A stretch of DNA of 64,000 bases, from NCBI RefSeq assembly GCF_037042905.1, contig NC_087254.1:12757103-12821102 (forward strand), given 5' to 3'. Below are positions 13,101 through 25,600 of this stretch, piece by piece; within the stretch, counting starts at the first letter, position 1, and every line of letters begins with the position of its first letter. Position numbers and translations under genes: made by a program. The notes below the pieces were generated by a model. That model did not search any database and had not been told where the DNA came from. It saw nothing but the letters and a program-made list of their open reading frames with translations. This DNA is from Lytechinus pictus. Lineage: Eukaryota; Echinodermata; Echinoidea; Temnopleuroida; Toxopneustidae.

Positions 13101-16100
13101 ACACATTTAGACATTAAGTCGAAGGTAGAGGGCGTTAAGGCGCATTGCGAACATTGAAAGAAGACAAACAAATTTGACTTAACTGCAGATGTAGAAAGAT
13201 ATATATCTTTCTACATCTACGTTTAAGGCGAATTTCTTTGTCTTTTTAAAATGTTCTTTGTCTGTTTTAAACCTTCGACTTAACGTCTAAATGTGTATTA
13301 TGACTAAATAAACCCATTCATAGACTTCGCCTTTTCGTAGGATATATGCATATATGCATATATATATAACTACCCTTCCGTCAACCCTGTTGCAGTATTA
13401 ATCCAATGAATCATAATTATTAGAAAGACCAAAATTATTACGTGCACTGCAAATCTCGCATCAAGGGCTTTAAAACAATTTTAGGCAGCTTTTCATTAAA
13501 TTAATTTTGGCTGATGTTTCCATCAATTACTTAATTTATGTTATGTATAAAGATTATACTTCAGGATTTGTATTTCGATTAATGGTCAATGCTTATTCAA
13601 TGAATTACTTATGCTCCTATGTAACTTTATACTTTTTTAAATGATTATATTATAATACTTAAGTTATTATATCAAAATAACATATTTTACTCCTTACTTA
13701 ATTCAGGCTGAAATTGCCCGGAGTTGTATTTTTTTTTCATATAAATTATTAATATCTTTACGCTCATACTACATACTCAGTGACTGATTCCTGAACAACA
13801 AAAGATATGCTATTTCAAATGACATACTTTTCAACTGGTTTTGAATTGAGTTACTGGTATGACTACAGCATAACTCTACTTAAAAATTTGCTGAAGTCAT
13901 TTCCGTTTAATAGGATATCTGACATCATCATACGAAAACTGAAAAACAGTGTGCATGCTGTGTATGTAAATGGTGTATGCTTGTCTTTATATATGTAATC
14001 TCATGATTTCTTCCAAAAGATTTTATTGTAAAGTTTTGCCATTATGAATTGTCTGCCGCGTGTATTTTGTTATAATTGCATGTGTGAGTGCAATGTAAGT
14101 GTACAATAAAAAAAAAATGATGAGAAAGAATTGTTATTAACATTCTTGGTGCTGAATTGATGTATTTCCATGTTCTTACCGTTATTTTTGTGCCTATGAG
14201 AATAAGTGTATACTATTTTGCATGTTTTCTGCATGAGTTATTTTGTACATGTCTTTTAAAGAGTGGTAATGTTCTTTTTTCTGTCAATGTAGTAGTCTGT
14301 TTGATTTTAAAATGTTGGGTCAGCATTAATTTTTATTCAGATGTTTAAATCCTCTATAATATATTATTTATATGACATAGATATTCCATTTTATGATTAT
14401 ATAAAATATATTAAATTTATATTCAAAACATGTAGAACTTTGTAGACATTAGAAATAAAAAAAACTTAGTCTATTTGGTTTTGAATGGTAGTTTTGAAGT
14501 ACCAATAATATGAATCAAATTTCACACACGAATAATAATAATAATAATAATATTGATAGACATCTATATAGCACCAATCACTCCTTTGATAATTTGAATT
14601 AAAAAAATCATATCATTTATTGAATTTAAAAAAAAAATCTATAGCACACAAGTTGAAAATATTCTGCTCTCTTTTTGGAGACTCATTGACGATAAATTAT
14701 CACTTTGATGAAAATTGAACTATTCTCAAAGGTACATGTTTAACGAACATTTTTATGGAAAAATAATCTGCAAGTCTCATGTTGTATTATCTTTTTAAAT
14801 ATTTACAAAAAAGTGAAAATCTGTGTTAATATTTGAATATTAATATGAAAAATGTTTTTATCGGGGTATGTAAGAAACTGACACCCAATGATAAGCAACA
14901 AATATTTGCATTTTGAACTGACATCATTAGAGTAAGGAAATAATTTAAACTTGTTAAAATTTGATACTTATGTCAGCCAAAATCTCAGTAAGTAGTATTT
15001 GAGCTGCAAATGATTTATTATTATTTTTGTTAGTTACATGTTTATGAGTAAATCTTGCAATAAATTAACAGCTTAAAAATTGAAATGATTACATTAAAGT
15101 GATACATTCTTAACTATAATGAAAACTGTATAATCGCACTGCTGTTGCTTCTGATTAAAGAAATACTGAAGTTGGGTATGAGAAACATGGGGGTGAGTGA
15201 GATACAGTGTTTGATCAAGAGGAGAGAGAGAAAGGGAGTGAGGGAGAGAGAGATGGAGAGGGGAGTGAAGGATAGAGGAAGGGAGAGGTGTGGGGGAAGA
15301 AAGTATATGAAACTTGTATGATTTTATTAATGTTGCTATTGAATGAAGAAATGTGCAATATAGTTGGGCGAGAGAAGCATGGGGTGAATAAGAGAGAGTT
15401 TGATCAAGTGATCGATCAAGGGGGGGGGGGGGGCGTGAAAGGGACGAGGGAGGGAGAGAGGGGGTGGGAAGGGCCGCAGTAGGGGATGAGAAGACAGACA
15501 TTAATGGTTGTGGGTGTATATGGGGATAAAGAGGAAGAGGAGAGAGAGAGGACCTCTTATCAAGAAAAGACAGAAGAGGAGAAAATGTCAAGAATGATAT
15601 AAAAAAGTAGAAGGGGATGGGAAAGTAAAGTTGCAGAAGACTGGATTGGCAAACAATCCTGAACCAAAACGTTTCGTCTACACCCAAGTTATGCTGTGAT
15701 CTGTCACAAGAAAAGTTTCCTTGTATACCCCAGGTATAATTGATGATAAAAAATATATGAGTTCAAATGTCAGGAACACAACAGCTTCAGAAAATATAAT
15801 GAAGGCGAGTGAAAAAATAAAGTAAAATTAAATAATCAGTTTGTATACCATGACATCTTTTAAATGCTCTTATGGACTGCCCCCACCCTCCCTCAGGAAA
15901 AACAAACTTTTATAACGATAACAAAATTAATTTATAGAAAATAAAAAACTGAAGTAAAATGTAAAGGTCCAATTATTCATAAAAATAACCAATGAGGGGA
16001 AAAAATAGATACAGGACAGGACAGGACCTGGGCGATTAGGGCCCTTAGAGTGCATGCACTGGGATGGAATGAATGAGCACATCTAATGAAGATGACGAGA

Positions 16101-16250
16101 TCGAGAGAAAAGGGCAGTGGCAGATGTGATGAATTAGAACATTAGCAATTCATTAAGTTTTCTATTAAAAAATTGAAAGCTAAACTAAAGAACATACTAA
16201 GCAGAAACTGATTACTTACATGAACTGAAAGAAAAATACAAAACAGTCGA
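10187..16250. other. Long AT-rich intergenic region
   Basis: No coding exon is supported between the CDR2-like gene and MBOAT7. The region contains an AATA/AATG-type microsatellite (about 11815-11995), a poly-G tract near 12857, a TA microsatellite at 13018-13043, a foldback element (13048-13347), an AAT run near 14529, and a purine-rich tract (15190-15560). Open frames on the purine tract are low-complexity artefacts. Confidence 0.6.
13048..13347. mobile_element. Foldback element of about 300 bp
   Basis: The arms are near-complementary over about 80 bases each: GCCGAAGTCTATGAATGG on the left matches CCATTCATAGACTTCG on the right, and ACATTTAGACATTAAGTCGA matches TCGACTTAACGTCTAAATGT. At the centre is a perfect 32-base palindrome (13187-13218), AGATGTAGAAAGATAT followed by its complement. 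A TA microsatellite abuts the left end. Confidence 0.8.
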
Positions 16251-16279
16251 AAGAACCTTTTTTTGTATTTTTGTAAGTC

Positions 16280-16653
16280 GAAATAACCGCACCCGGGACT
16301 TGACAAGGGCTACCCGCCATTTGGAAATTCAACCACCCCATCTCATACCGGTACCAACCACCACCTGCTGAGCGCTGCGCCTCTCAGCTCGAGGTCCACA
16401 TGTCATGTCTTTCAAAAATCCCGCCGATAATAAACTAGCAGCAGAGCTCACCGTACTCGCCGGCGCGACCCTGCACCTGCCCGCTCGCTGGCGGGTCGTC
16501 CCCCCGGCGGCAGCAGGCCCGATAGATATCGCGCGCGCTACATATATACACACACGCATGCCAATGTGCTTTGAATGTCGAAGGGAAATCCACTACTCCT
16601 TAGATTGCTCCTCAAAATACAATAAATCTATCGCCTAAGTTACTGCTAACATC
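16280..16653 (+). promoter_or_regulatory. MBOAT7: CpG-rich promoter/5' UTR region of MBOAT7
   Basis: This is the most GC- and CpG-dense stretch for several kilobases on either side (e.g. CTCGCCGGCGCGACC and GATAGATATCGCGCGCGC). It ends at the MBOAT7 start codon. It is probably promoter plus 5' UTR by position and composition only; no TATA box was identified with confidence. Confidence 0.5.
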
Positions 16654-19600
16654 ATGTCGTTGGACGAGTTTATCTACCTTCTCATGTTGCTCTTATCGAT
16701 AGCTCTGGGACATCTTGTTAAGCATTCAAATGGGGCAAAAAACAAGCAAAATATTTGCACTGCAGTGGGCATCACTCTGGTGTTGATCTTGTGCAGATGG
16801 CAGAGTTACCATTCTATTTTTGCTACAGTTGTGAATGCACTTCTCATCAAAATTGCAGGTCCAAGGTAAGTAAAGTTAGACCCTCTCCATTTTGATTTCA
16901 CCAAAATTGCATTCGTCAAACATTCACGCAGTTCCACAGCATCAGATTTTTTTTTTGCTGATTGTGAGAATACTGCCAGATTAACTGAACATATGACTGA
17001 CGATCGATGCCTGTGTCCTCCCTATTTCCTACACCTTTAAACAATTTGAGATGTTAAAATAAAAACTAAACTACCAAGTAGATCTGTAGATCTAAGTTGC
17101 GTTCTAAATAAATTGTAAACGATAAAAATGAGGAAAAAGTGTGAACTGTGATAATTTTAAACTTTGTAGGCCTACGTCTTTGATAAGATTTGCAAATTTT
17201 TCCAAAAAAATGTTTGAGAGTTGAGACAAAGCCTTCAAAGGCGACATTAAAAGGCTCGTGATTTTTTCCCTAGGAAATGTCATGTATGGAGCTTTGTCTT
17301 TTCCTTCACCTATCTGGCTTTCTTCCGGGCTGCTGGATACTTTGGGCTGCAGGAACCAACATCATTCTCTAATGTGGTACAGCTTCTTCTCACTCTAAGG
17401 GTAAATAAAATCTCATTTGCTTTTATAGTAAAGGTAAAACTCTTCTTGGGAGTATTTGGGAGGAACATCGTACCAAGTACCAATGGATTGAGTTGAATTG
17501 CTTGAGTGTAGACATTTAGCATCAGTGGCACTGTGGCAGATCTATAGCTTTTTGCTAAGAGGGGGTTTAACAAGTTTGTTTGACCTAATTAGTTTGACCC
17601 ACTCCTGGACCCACTAACGATGAACTGTGACATCACGAATCCTATCACCCCCCTTCCCTGTAGAATCACCACTGTTCTGCTTGCGCTACTCGTAAAGGGA
17701 AGGGGTGTTGGAGTTTGACCACACTCTCCTTTTGTAGGAGCCCAAGGTGGAGGTTTAAAACCCCTTACCCCTCCTAGATCCGCCACTGAGTGTACATGGT
17801 TGAATGAAGGAGTAGTAAATGAAAGAAATCATATCATATTAAGGAGATGTATATTAAGATTCTTATTCTAGAACAAAACTCCAAAACAATAAGATTCATT
17901 TATAAGAAATGGCATTTAAGGACGTTCCACAGTTATGTTTGTGCGCATCATGATCTGCGCATATTTTACACTATGCGCGCTGGCGTCACAATGGATGAAC
18001 AGGTGATTAGCTGTGGGTATGAGCTGATATTTCTCATCATCTGCTCCCGGGGGGCCACTTACATTGACGAGTGGATACCATGCGCGACCAAAAAAACACG
18101 TAAAAAGGATGTCCTTTTCACGATAGGGCACGTTACGTACGTAACGTGATAAGGGTGTCAAAAACACAAAAATAATGAAAAAAGGGTGTCTATTTCGCTA
18201 GGAAAATTACGTGTTTAGGGTCAAATTTGCGGGAATGATAAAACAAAATTAAAATGTTTTATAAAGGATGTCCATTTTGCCCCAACACTTCGTGTTTAGA
18301 GTCCGATTTGCGCGAGGTGTAGAAAGTGGGGTCGTACTAAACCAAATAAGGTAAAGCCGACGACCGAAGGACCCGTAACAATAAAACATTCCTGTACTTG
18401 TTTAGGGGTTCATTTCAGGGAATATTTGCCAAGAGTATCGTTTTGTTTCCAATACTTTTTAAGGGTAGGGTTTCACGCGCCAATACTTGTTAAGGGGTGC
18501 ATTTTCAGAATATGGAAATTACGTGTTTAGGGTGCTTTTCGAGACCCCATGGTCGCGCATGGTATCCACTCGTGAATGGAAGTGGCCCCCCCGGGCATCT
18601 GCTCTCTAACTGCAGATCCGATGCGTTATTTTATGAAGCTAAAAAACTGGAATTATTCCATGGACCACTTTAAAAAATATCTCTACAATTTCAAAATACT
18701 TTACTCTGCAGTGCTGACAAGAATCACAAATATGACCCCGAGTTTGAATAAATGGAAGAGTGGTTTTGATTTTTTGTTCACAAAGATACAAAGCATTTTG
18801 GCGTTTTTGGTGTTTTAAAAAGCACATTTGCTCTTATAGAAATTCTGATAGTTTGAAAACAAGCACATGAACCCCTATTTTTTAATGTTTGCACCTCTTA
18901 TGTATACCTTCCTCTACAACTTTGCAAATTTTGGTGAAAATGACATGGATTTTGAATAAAGTGCAGCATTTATTGGACTTTTGTAGTTTGTTATTGAAAT
19001 TTCAAATTTTTGAGATTTGGTTTATGTTATCTTTTATGCCATTTTTAAGATCTGACAGTGTTGTTAGACTTAAAATTGCAAACAAATAGCACTATAAATA
19101 GATTCTCAATTCTAACGATACAATTATTAACTCTCTTGCGAAATTTGATTACTTTTTCATGTATTTTGACTGAGTAATAGAGACTGAAACTCATTGTAGG
19201 GATCTTGCGAGGTCTAAAAAATGCCAAATCCTTTTGAATGCGCAATTCTTAAGAACATCCATTTGGGTGAGCTTTTAAAGCTCTATAGCAAAAAATGAAG
19301 CACATGGACCTATGTCAATTTTTGCATATTTCGAATATTCAGGTTCTAAAGCAAGGCTCGACATTAGCGGTGGCCCAGGGCCACCAGAAATTCACCTCGG
19401 GCAACCATTATTGATAAATTGTTAAGTTTTGGTGGCCCGAATCGGGCAACCAATAATTTTCAAAGTAGCGCAATTTTTCTCCCGATTTTGCACGCATTTA
19501 TCAACTTTCTACAGTTCAAATTGCAACCCAGTTCGTCATGCGCCCTTTTTGTTGATCTACACACAAATACACACACACACATTTTGCATATTAGGCCTAC

Positions 19601-22600
19601 AGCTATAGCATACAGTAGCTATTATCCAGCCAGCCGCGCCGGCCGGCTGGCGTGAGCTTTGCATGAAGCCACTGCATACAGCTGTGCTCTAGATGGAGCT
19701 GCGGTAAATATGTTGCTGCTAAGAAATCTTCCACAGAGCTTTGAAAATCTGAGTCAAAGTCACATTTTACACCAATGAAATGACATTCTACAGTCTATAT
19801 TAAGAAAATTTGGTGTACCCTGATTATTTGCAAGCATTAAGAAGAGGAATTATGACCTCTCTTTTGACTACAAAAGACCGATTTCCAAATGAATTAATAC
19901 ACATAAAAACACATAGGCAAGTACATCACAGTCCCACGTGTGCATTTGTATGTATGTTGATACTTGGTTTCTTTCGAAGCTGTGTCTTTTCTAGCCAAAA
20001 ATAAACAGACAGTTTCTTTCTTTCTTGTTTATAAATGACTTCTTAAACCACTCTTGAGGAAGTAAATACTTTGGGAAGGCATTTCATTGATATGAAATGT
20101 GAATTTTTCCAACATTTTGGCAAATATAGGGAAGGACTTTTCTCACACTTTTTTTCCAGATATAACTTTTGCCGTTTTCTTATTTTTTTTTCTTTCATTT
20201 TTTTACAGTGGTTAAACCATTCATACCCCTTCCCATTGAATATGCCTGATTATATAACTCAAACGAAGATTCTTGCCATCTGATTGGTTGAAAGGTGTTC
20301 AATATTTGGTCCATTTTTTACTGCGTGCATTTTGTAATTTTCCATTGCACGGTGACCGTGCATTTTTTATTTTTCCATTGCACGGTACGCGCGCTAGCGC
20401 TCGCTCAGTATAATCCTTGTATGTCTACTTATTGTGTATGTGTGTGTGTGTGTTCGCGCGCATGAAGTAAGCGCAGATCAAACTGACTGTGCGCACTCGA
20501 CTCAGATCCATGAAGCAATGCGCGTCACAAACATGAAAGCAAAGGGCTGATGAGCTGTCGATACATGGTGTTATCCACCGACTAGCAATTATCAGAGAAA
20601 AATTAGTTGCTGGAAATAGGCCAACCTAATCTTTATCTTGTTATTCCTTTTTTTACATTTTAAAAAACTTTGTAACTTATATGAGTTATATAAAACAAAT
20701 AATGAATGCAAATATTTGTGCAATGGAAAGAATATTTACATTCGATGAAAGATTAAAAGTTCCATTCAACTCGGCTAACGCCTCGTTGAATGGAACTTTA
20801 CATCTTTCATCTCATGAAAATATTCTTCCCATTGCACGCATACACATTCATTATCTGTATATTAAAAAATATGTTTCTACTGAAAAAAAAAAAATAAACT
20901 AAAGGATATAAAAATAGAAATGTGCCATTCCCAGAAGGTAAGTGAAAATTATTTGCTTGGCTTTTACTTATATTCCAGTCAGAATAGATTGTTGCCACAG
21001 CTGTTAAAAAAATATTCGTTATGGCTTTTTAATTTTCCCCTTTTCCCCATGTTTATATTAATTTTGTTTTATTCATTTTTGTCTCACCTGCATAGCAGAG
21101 TGAGACTATAGGCGCCGCTTTTCCGACGGCGGCGACGGCGGCGGCGGCGTCAACACCAAATCTTAACCTGAGGTTAAGTTTTTGAAATGACAGCATAACT
21201 TAGAAAGTATATGGACCTAGTTCATGAAACTTGGCCATAAGGTTAATCAAGTATTACTGAACATCCTGCCTGAGTTTCATGTCACATGACCAAGGTCAAA
21301 GGTCATTTAGGGTCAATGAACTTAGACCATGTTGGGGGAATCAACATCAAAATCTTAACCTAAGGTTAAGTTTTTGAAATGTCATCATAACTTAGAAAAT
21401 ATATGGACCTAGTTCATGAAACTTATACATAAGGTTAATCAAGTATCACTGAACATCCTGCATGAGTTTCACATCACATGACCAAGGTCAAAGGTCATTT
21501 AGGGTCAATGAACTTTGGCCGAATTGGGGGTATCTGTTGAATTACCATCATAACTTTGAAAGTTTATGGATCTGATTCATGAAACTTGGACATAATAGTA
21601 ATCAAGTATTACTGAACATCCTGTGCAAGTTTCAGGTCACATGATCAAGGTCAAAGGTCATTTAGGGTCAATGAACTTTGGCCAAATTGGGGTATTTGTT
21701 GAATTACAGCCATAAATTTGAAAGTGTGTTGGTCTAGTTCATAAAACTTGGACATAATAGTAATCAAGTATCACTGAACATCCTGTGCGAGTTTCAGGTC
21801 ACATGATCAAGGTCAAAGGTCATGTAAGGTCAAAGAACTTTGGCCACGTTGGGGGTATTTGTTGAATTGCCATCATATCTCTATAAGTGTATTGGTCTAG
21901 TTCATAAAACGTGGAAATAAGAGTAACCAAGTATCACTGAACATCTTGTGCGAGTTATAGTAGTTTTCAAAATCAGCACTGCTGCTATATTGAATCGCGT
22001 GATGCAGGTGAGACGGCCAGAGGCATTCCACTTGTTCTTTCACTTTCTTTTCTTTTTTTTCTCTCTAAATTTTTTCTTTTCTTTTTTTCCCCTGTTCTTT
22101 GTTTTTGTCTCACCTGCATAGCAGAGTGAGACTATAGGCGCCGCTTTTCCGACGGCGACGGCGGCAGCGGCGTCAACACCAAATCTTAACCTGAGGTTAA
22201 GTTTTTGAAATGACAGCATAACTTAGAAAGTATATGGACCTAGTTCATGAAACTTGGCCATAAGGTTAATCAAGTATTACTGAACATCCTGCCTGAGTTT
22301 CATATCACATGACCAAGGTCAAAGGTCATTTAGGGTCAATGAACTTAGACCATGTTGGGGGAATCAACATCAAAATCTTAACCTAAGGTTAAGTTTTTGA
22401 AATGTCATCATAACTTAGAAAATATATGGACCTAGTTCATGAAACTTATACATAAGGTTAATCAAGTATCACTGAACATCCTGCATGAGTTTCACATCAC
22501 ATGACCAAGGTCAAAGGTCATTTAGGGTCAATGAACTTTGGCCAAATTGGGGGTATCTGTTGAATTACCATCATAACTTTGAAAGTTTATGGATCTGATT

Positions 22601-25600
22601 CATGAAACTTGGACATAATAGTAATCAAGTATTACTGAACATCCTGTGCAAGTTTCAGGTCACATGATCAAGGTCAAAGGTCATTTAGGGTCAATGAACT
22701 TTGGCCAAATTGGGGTATTTGTTGAATTACAGCCATAAATTTGAAAATGTGTTGGTCTAGTTCATAAAACTTGGACATAATAGTAATCAAGTATCACTGA
22801 ACATCCTGTGCGAGTTTCAGGTCACATGATCAAGGTCAAAGGTCATGTAAGGTCAAAGAACTTTGGCCACGTTGGGGGTATTTGTTGAATTGCCATCATA
22901 TCTCTATAAGTGTATTGGTCTAGTTCATAAAACGTGGAAATAAGAGTAACCAAGTATCACTGAACATCTTGTGCGAGTTATAGTAGTTTTCAAAATCAGC
23001 ACTGCTGCTATATTGAATCGCGTGATGCAGGTGAGACGGCCAGAGGCATTCCACTTGTTTCTTTCTTCATTTTCTTTTGTTTTATTTCACTTATTTCTTT
23101 TATTATTTTTGTTTTCTTTTTGTAATATACTTTTTGAAAATTATTTTAATTTGTTCTAATTTTGCAGCATATTTTTCTGTGATTTTCTCCTGCTATAATA
23201 TGCTGCAAAAGAGAAAACAGAAATAAACTGGATTTGGGGCCTGCATAATCTAGGTTTTAGGATTCAAAGAGGAAGAAATGAAAAACCATTGTTTTGTACA
23301 TCTATCTGAGTTTGCTATGCACTATTTATTTACTTTACCAATATGAGTGTGTGTCTATACGGAGTTTAAAAAAAAAGTCCACACAACCTGCGAACAGTAC
23401 AATTCATTTATTCTCTTTCAATCATTTCATTTTTACGATAGAAACAATTTATATTTTACCACAAGCCAATTAGCAAAGTAAAATAACAGCAAACAAGGTT
23501 TACATACAAGATGATAAAGTGAAAGTAACTTAGTGGCTGCAGAATTAATATTTCAGAAGTTTGTTTTATTTATTTTTAATGTGTTTCTTTATATTTTTTG
23601 GGCCACCAAACTTTAATATCGGGCCACCAAAAAAAATTATTTGATGGTTTTGGTGGCCCGAACGGGCCACCACCAAAAAGAATGTGGAGCCTTGTCTAAA
23701 GTATCTATGTGCAAAGTTTGATGAAAATGACATGGATTTCACTTTAACTGTGGAACGTCCTTAATCTGCAATCTCTTAACCCCATCTCTCTATCTGCAAG
23801 CATCATGTCTGCATTCCATGTTAACATCTTAGAACAATATAACAAAGACTACTTTGTGAAACATCTCAGCCTTGTGCAAGACACAATAATCTCCACATGT
23901 AGTCATTATTGCATTAGACCATGTGCACTGCCAATCGTTTCACTGCCATCTTAGATGTTGAAGCCATTGTCTTGCATGCATTGGTGATATGTTCAGCTGG
24001 CGCATCCCTATATCCTCCGAGGGAGGGCGCTATAAGATTTCGATGTCATATAAAGACAGCTGCCAATTAGTAGGATTTTTAAGGGGAAAGTGACACTGAA
24101 TAGGATTTTCCACCTAGAAATAGGATCGCGAGGCGATTTTGGATGGTTTTTAAATGGTAAGCGGAGCTCGAGCATATGGCACTAGTGGGCCGTTGAGTTG
24201 TTATCACTCGGCAATAATTTCGGGGGCGACATTCAGATTTTATGTCGCCCCCGAAAGCATGATTTTGGGTGATTTCGAGGGCGACTTTAGGCATTTTCGC
24301 GCAGGTCAGCTATCGCGAGGCGCACTATTAATCGCGCTACCAAAATGGATTAAGGCGCGCATGTAGCGCGCGATCGCTCTCGCGCGCCTTAAAATCGATT
24401 TTTGAAACTTGTAAGAATAGTGATTTTTTACTACGTTTTTCAGAATTTAAAAGAAAATAGGATTTTAGTCTTGGAAATACAATAAAGAGAAATAAAGAAT
24501 AGGTTTTTTTTCACAAGAAAATCAACTAATTATTTTGTCATTGTTCATTTTTCACTTGGATCCTAAAGTTGATTGGTGTAGCCTTTGAGATCCATGACAC
24601 CTACAAGATAAGGCAAGCTGCCTCATCCAAGGAACAGGAGGAGGGGAAGGCAGGAAAGACCAAACGTTACGTACCAGTCATTATTGAACCTACTGTAGAA
24701 GAACTCTTCCACTATTGCTTCTGCTTTGTTGGTCTCCTAACAGGTACTGACTTCAATTTTTTTTTCTCTCCTATTTTCTTTAAATTGTTAGGAAATGTCC
24801 CTTTTTAGGCAACTTGTCAAAGTCTGTGCCATGTATTTTAGCAGGGATCTTTTGCTAGATAAGATCAACGGATGCTACAGTGTATGCATCTTTTCATAGC
24901 AGCTTTCCTGCATCCTCCACTCTTTTGTCTATGGTGACTGTGATGGTTTGTAATGAATAGCTGCTTGCAGGATTCCTGCGGGAAGGATGCAGCTCCGACT
25001 TCTGACAAGGTGCCTCCAGAGCTTTATCATATTATTTTTTATGCATGACTTTTTTAAGTTGACACAAGAGATAAGGAGATCTTCTGCTATTAACTTGTGT
25101 TTTAATATGTCAATGGTATGTTTTTTCTTTTTACATGAAAACTTAAAAGAAGCAGATTAAAAAAACAATTTTACCACAAAAACTACCTTTCTTAGACAAT
25201 GCGTAATAATAATAATAGGTATATTTACCCAGGGAAGCCACTTCAGTTCTGAAAACTCTTCTCCCAGCGGGCCCTGCTATTATTATTACTACCCCGGTTG
25301 GAACTCTTTCTATTTTTTTTGCATCATCAGGCACAGTCATTGGACAGTGTCTGTACACACATTCTATAACTTGTGTTGTAAATGTCGGTTTTCAAATTCA
25401 GGTTACCTGACTAACACCTACCCTTTCAAATCATTTTATGATATAATTTTCAGAGTATGGACATTGGCTCTATACTGCATGATCAATAAATCAATATGAA
25501 TCCCAACAGTCTCTTTTGAATTTCACAATAAAAAGGTATAAAGGTACAAATATACGTATGAATACCCTATAAGGGGGTGATGAGGTGTTATCACTGTTAT

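Larger units (their letters stand above)
19352..23694. mobile_element. hAT-like element of 4.3 kb with CAAGGCTC termini
   Basis: The left end CAAGGCTCGACATT and right end AATGTGGAGCCTTG match at 13 of 14 positions when inverted. TCTAAAG flanks both sides (19345-19351 and 23695-23701), giving a 7- to 8-bp target duplication. GGTGGCCC/GGGCCACC repeats lie just inside each end. No transposase is seen; the interior is filled by other repeats, notably the pair at 21081-23060. Confidence 0.65.
17916..23764. mobile_element. Large TTAA-bounded element in MBOAT7 intron 2 (outermost nest)
   Basis: TTAAGGACGTTCCACAGTTA at 17916 is mirrored by TAACTGTGGAACGTCCTTAA ending at 23764, so a 16-bp terminal inverted repeat is bounded by TTAA on both sides. 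No transposase is encoded. Most of its 5.8 kb is made of later insertions (18046-18595 and 19352-23694), so the original element was under about 1 kb. Confidence 0.7.

Noticed and set aside
15094-15687. Minus-strand ORF of 197 codons rich in Ser, Pro and Leu
   Set aside because: It lies on a purine-rich low-complexity tract (AGAGAG, GGGG); the amino acid bias follows from the repeat and there are no splice or start signals.
21081-23060. CRISPR-like array because of regularly spaced repeats
   Set aside because: The spaced units are long diverged tandem copies in a eukaryotic intron, without short identical repeats or unique spacers.
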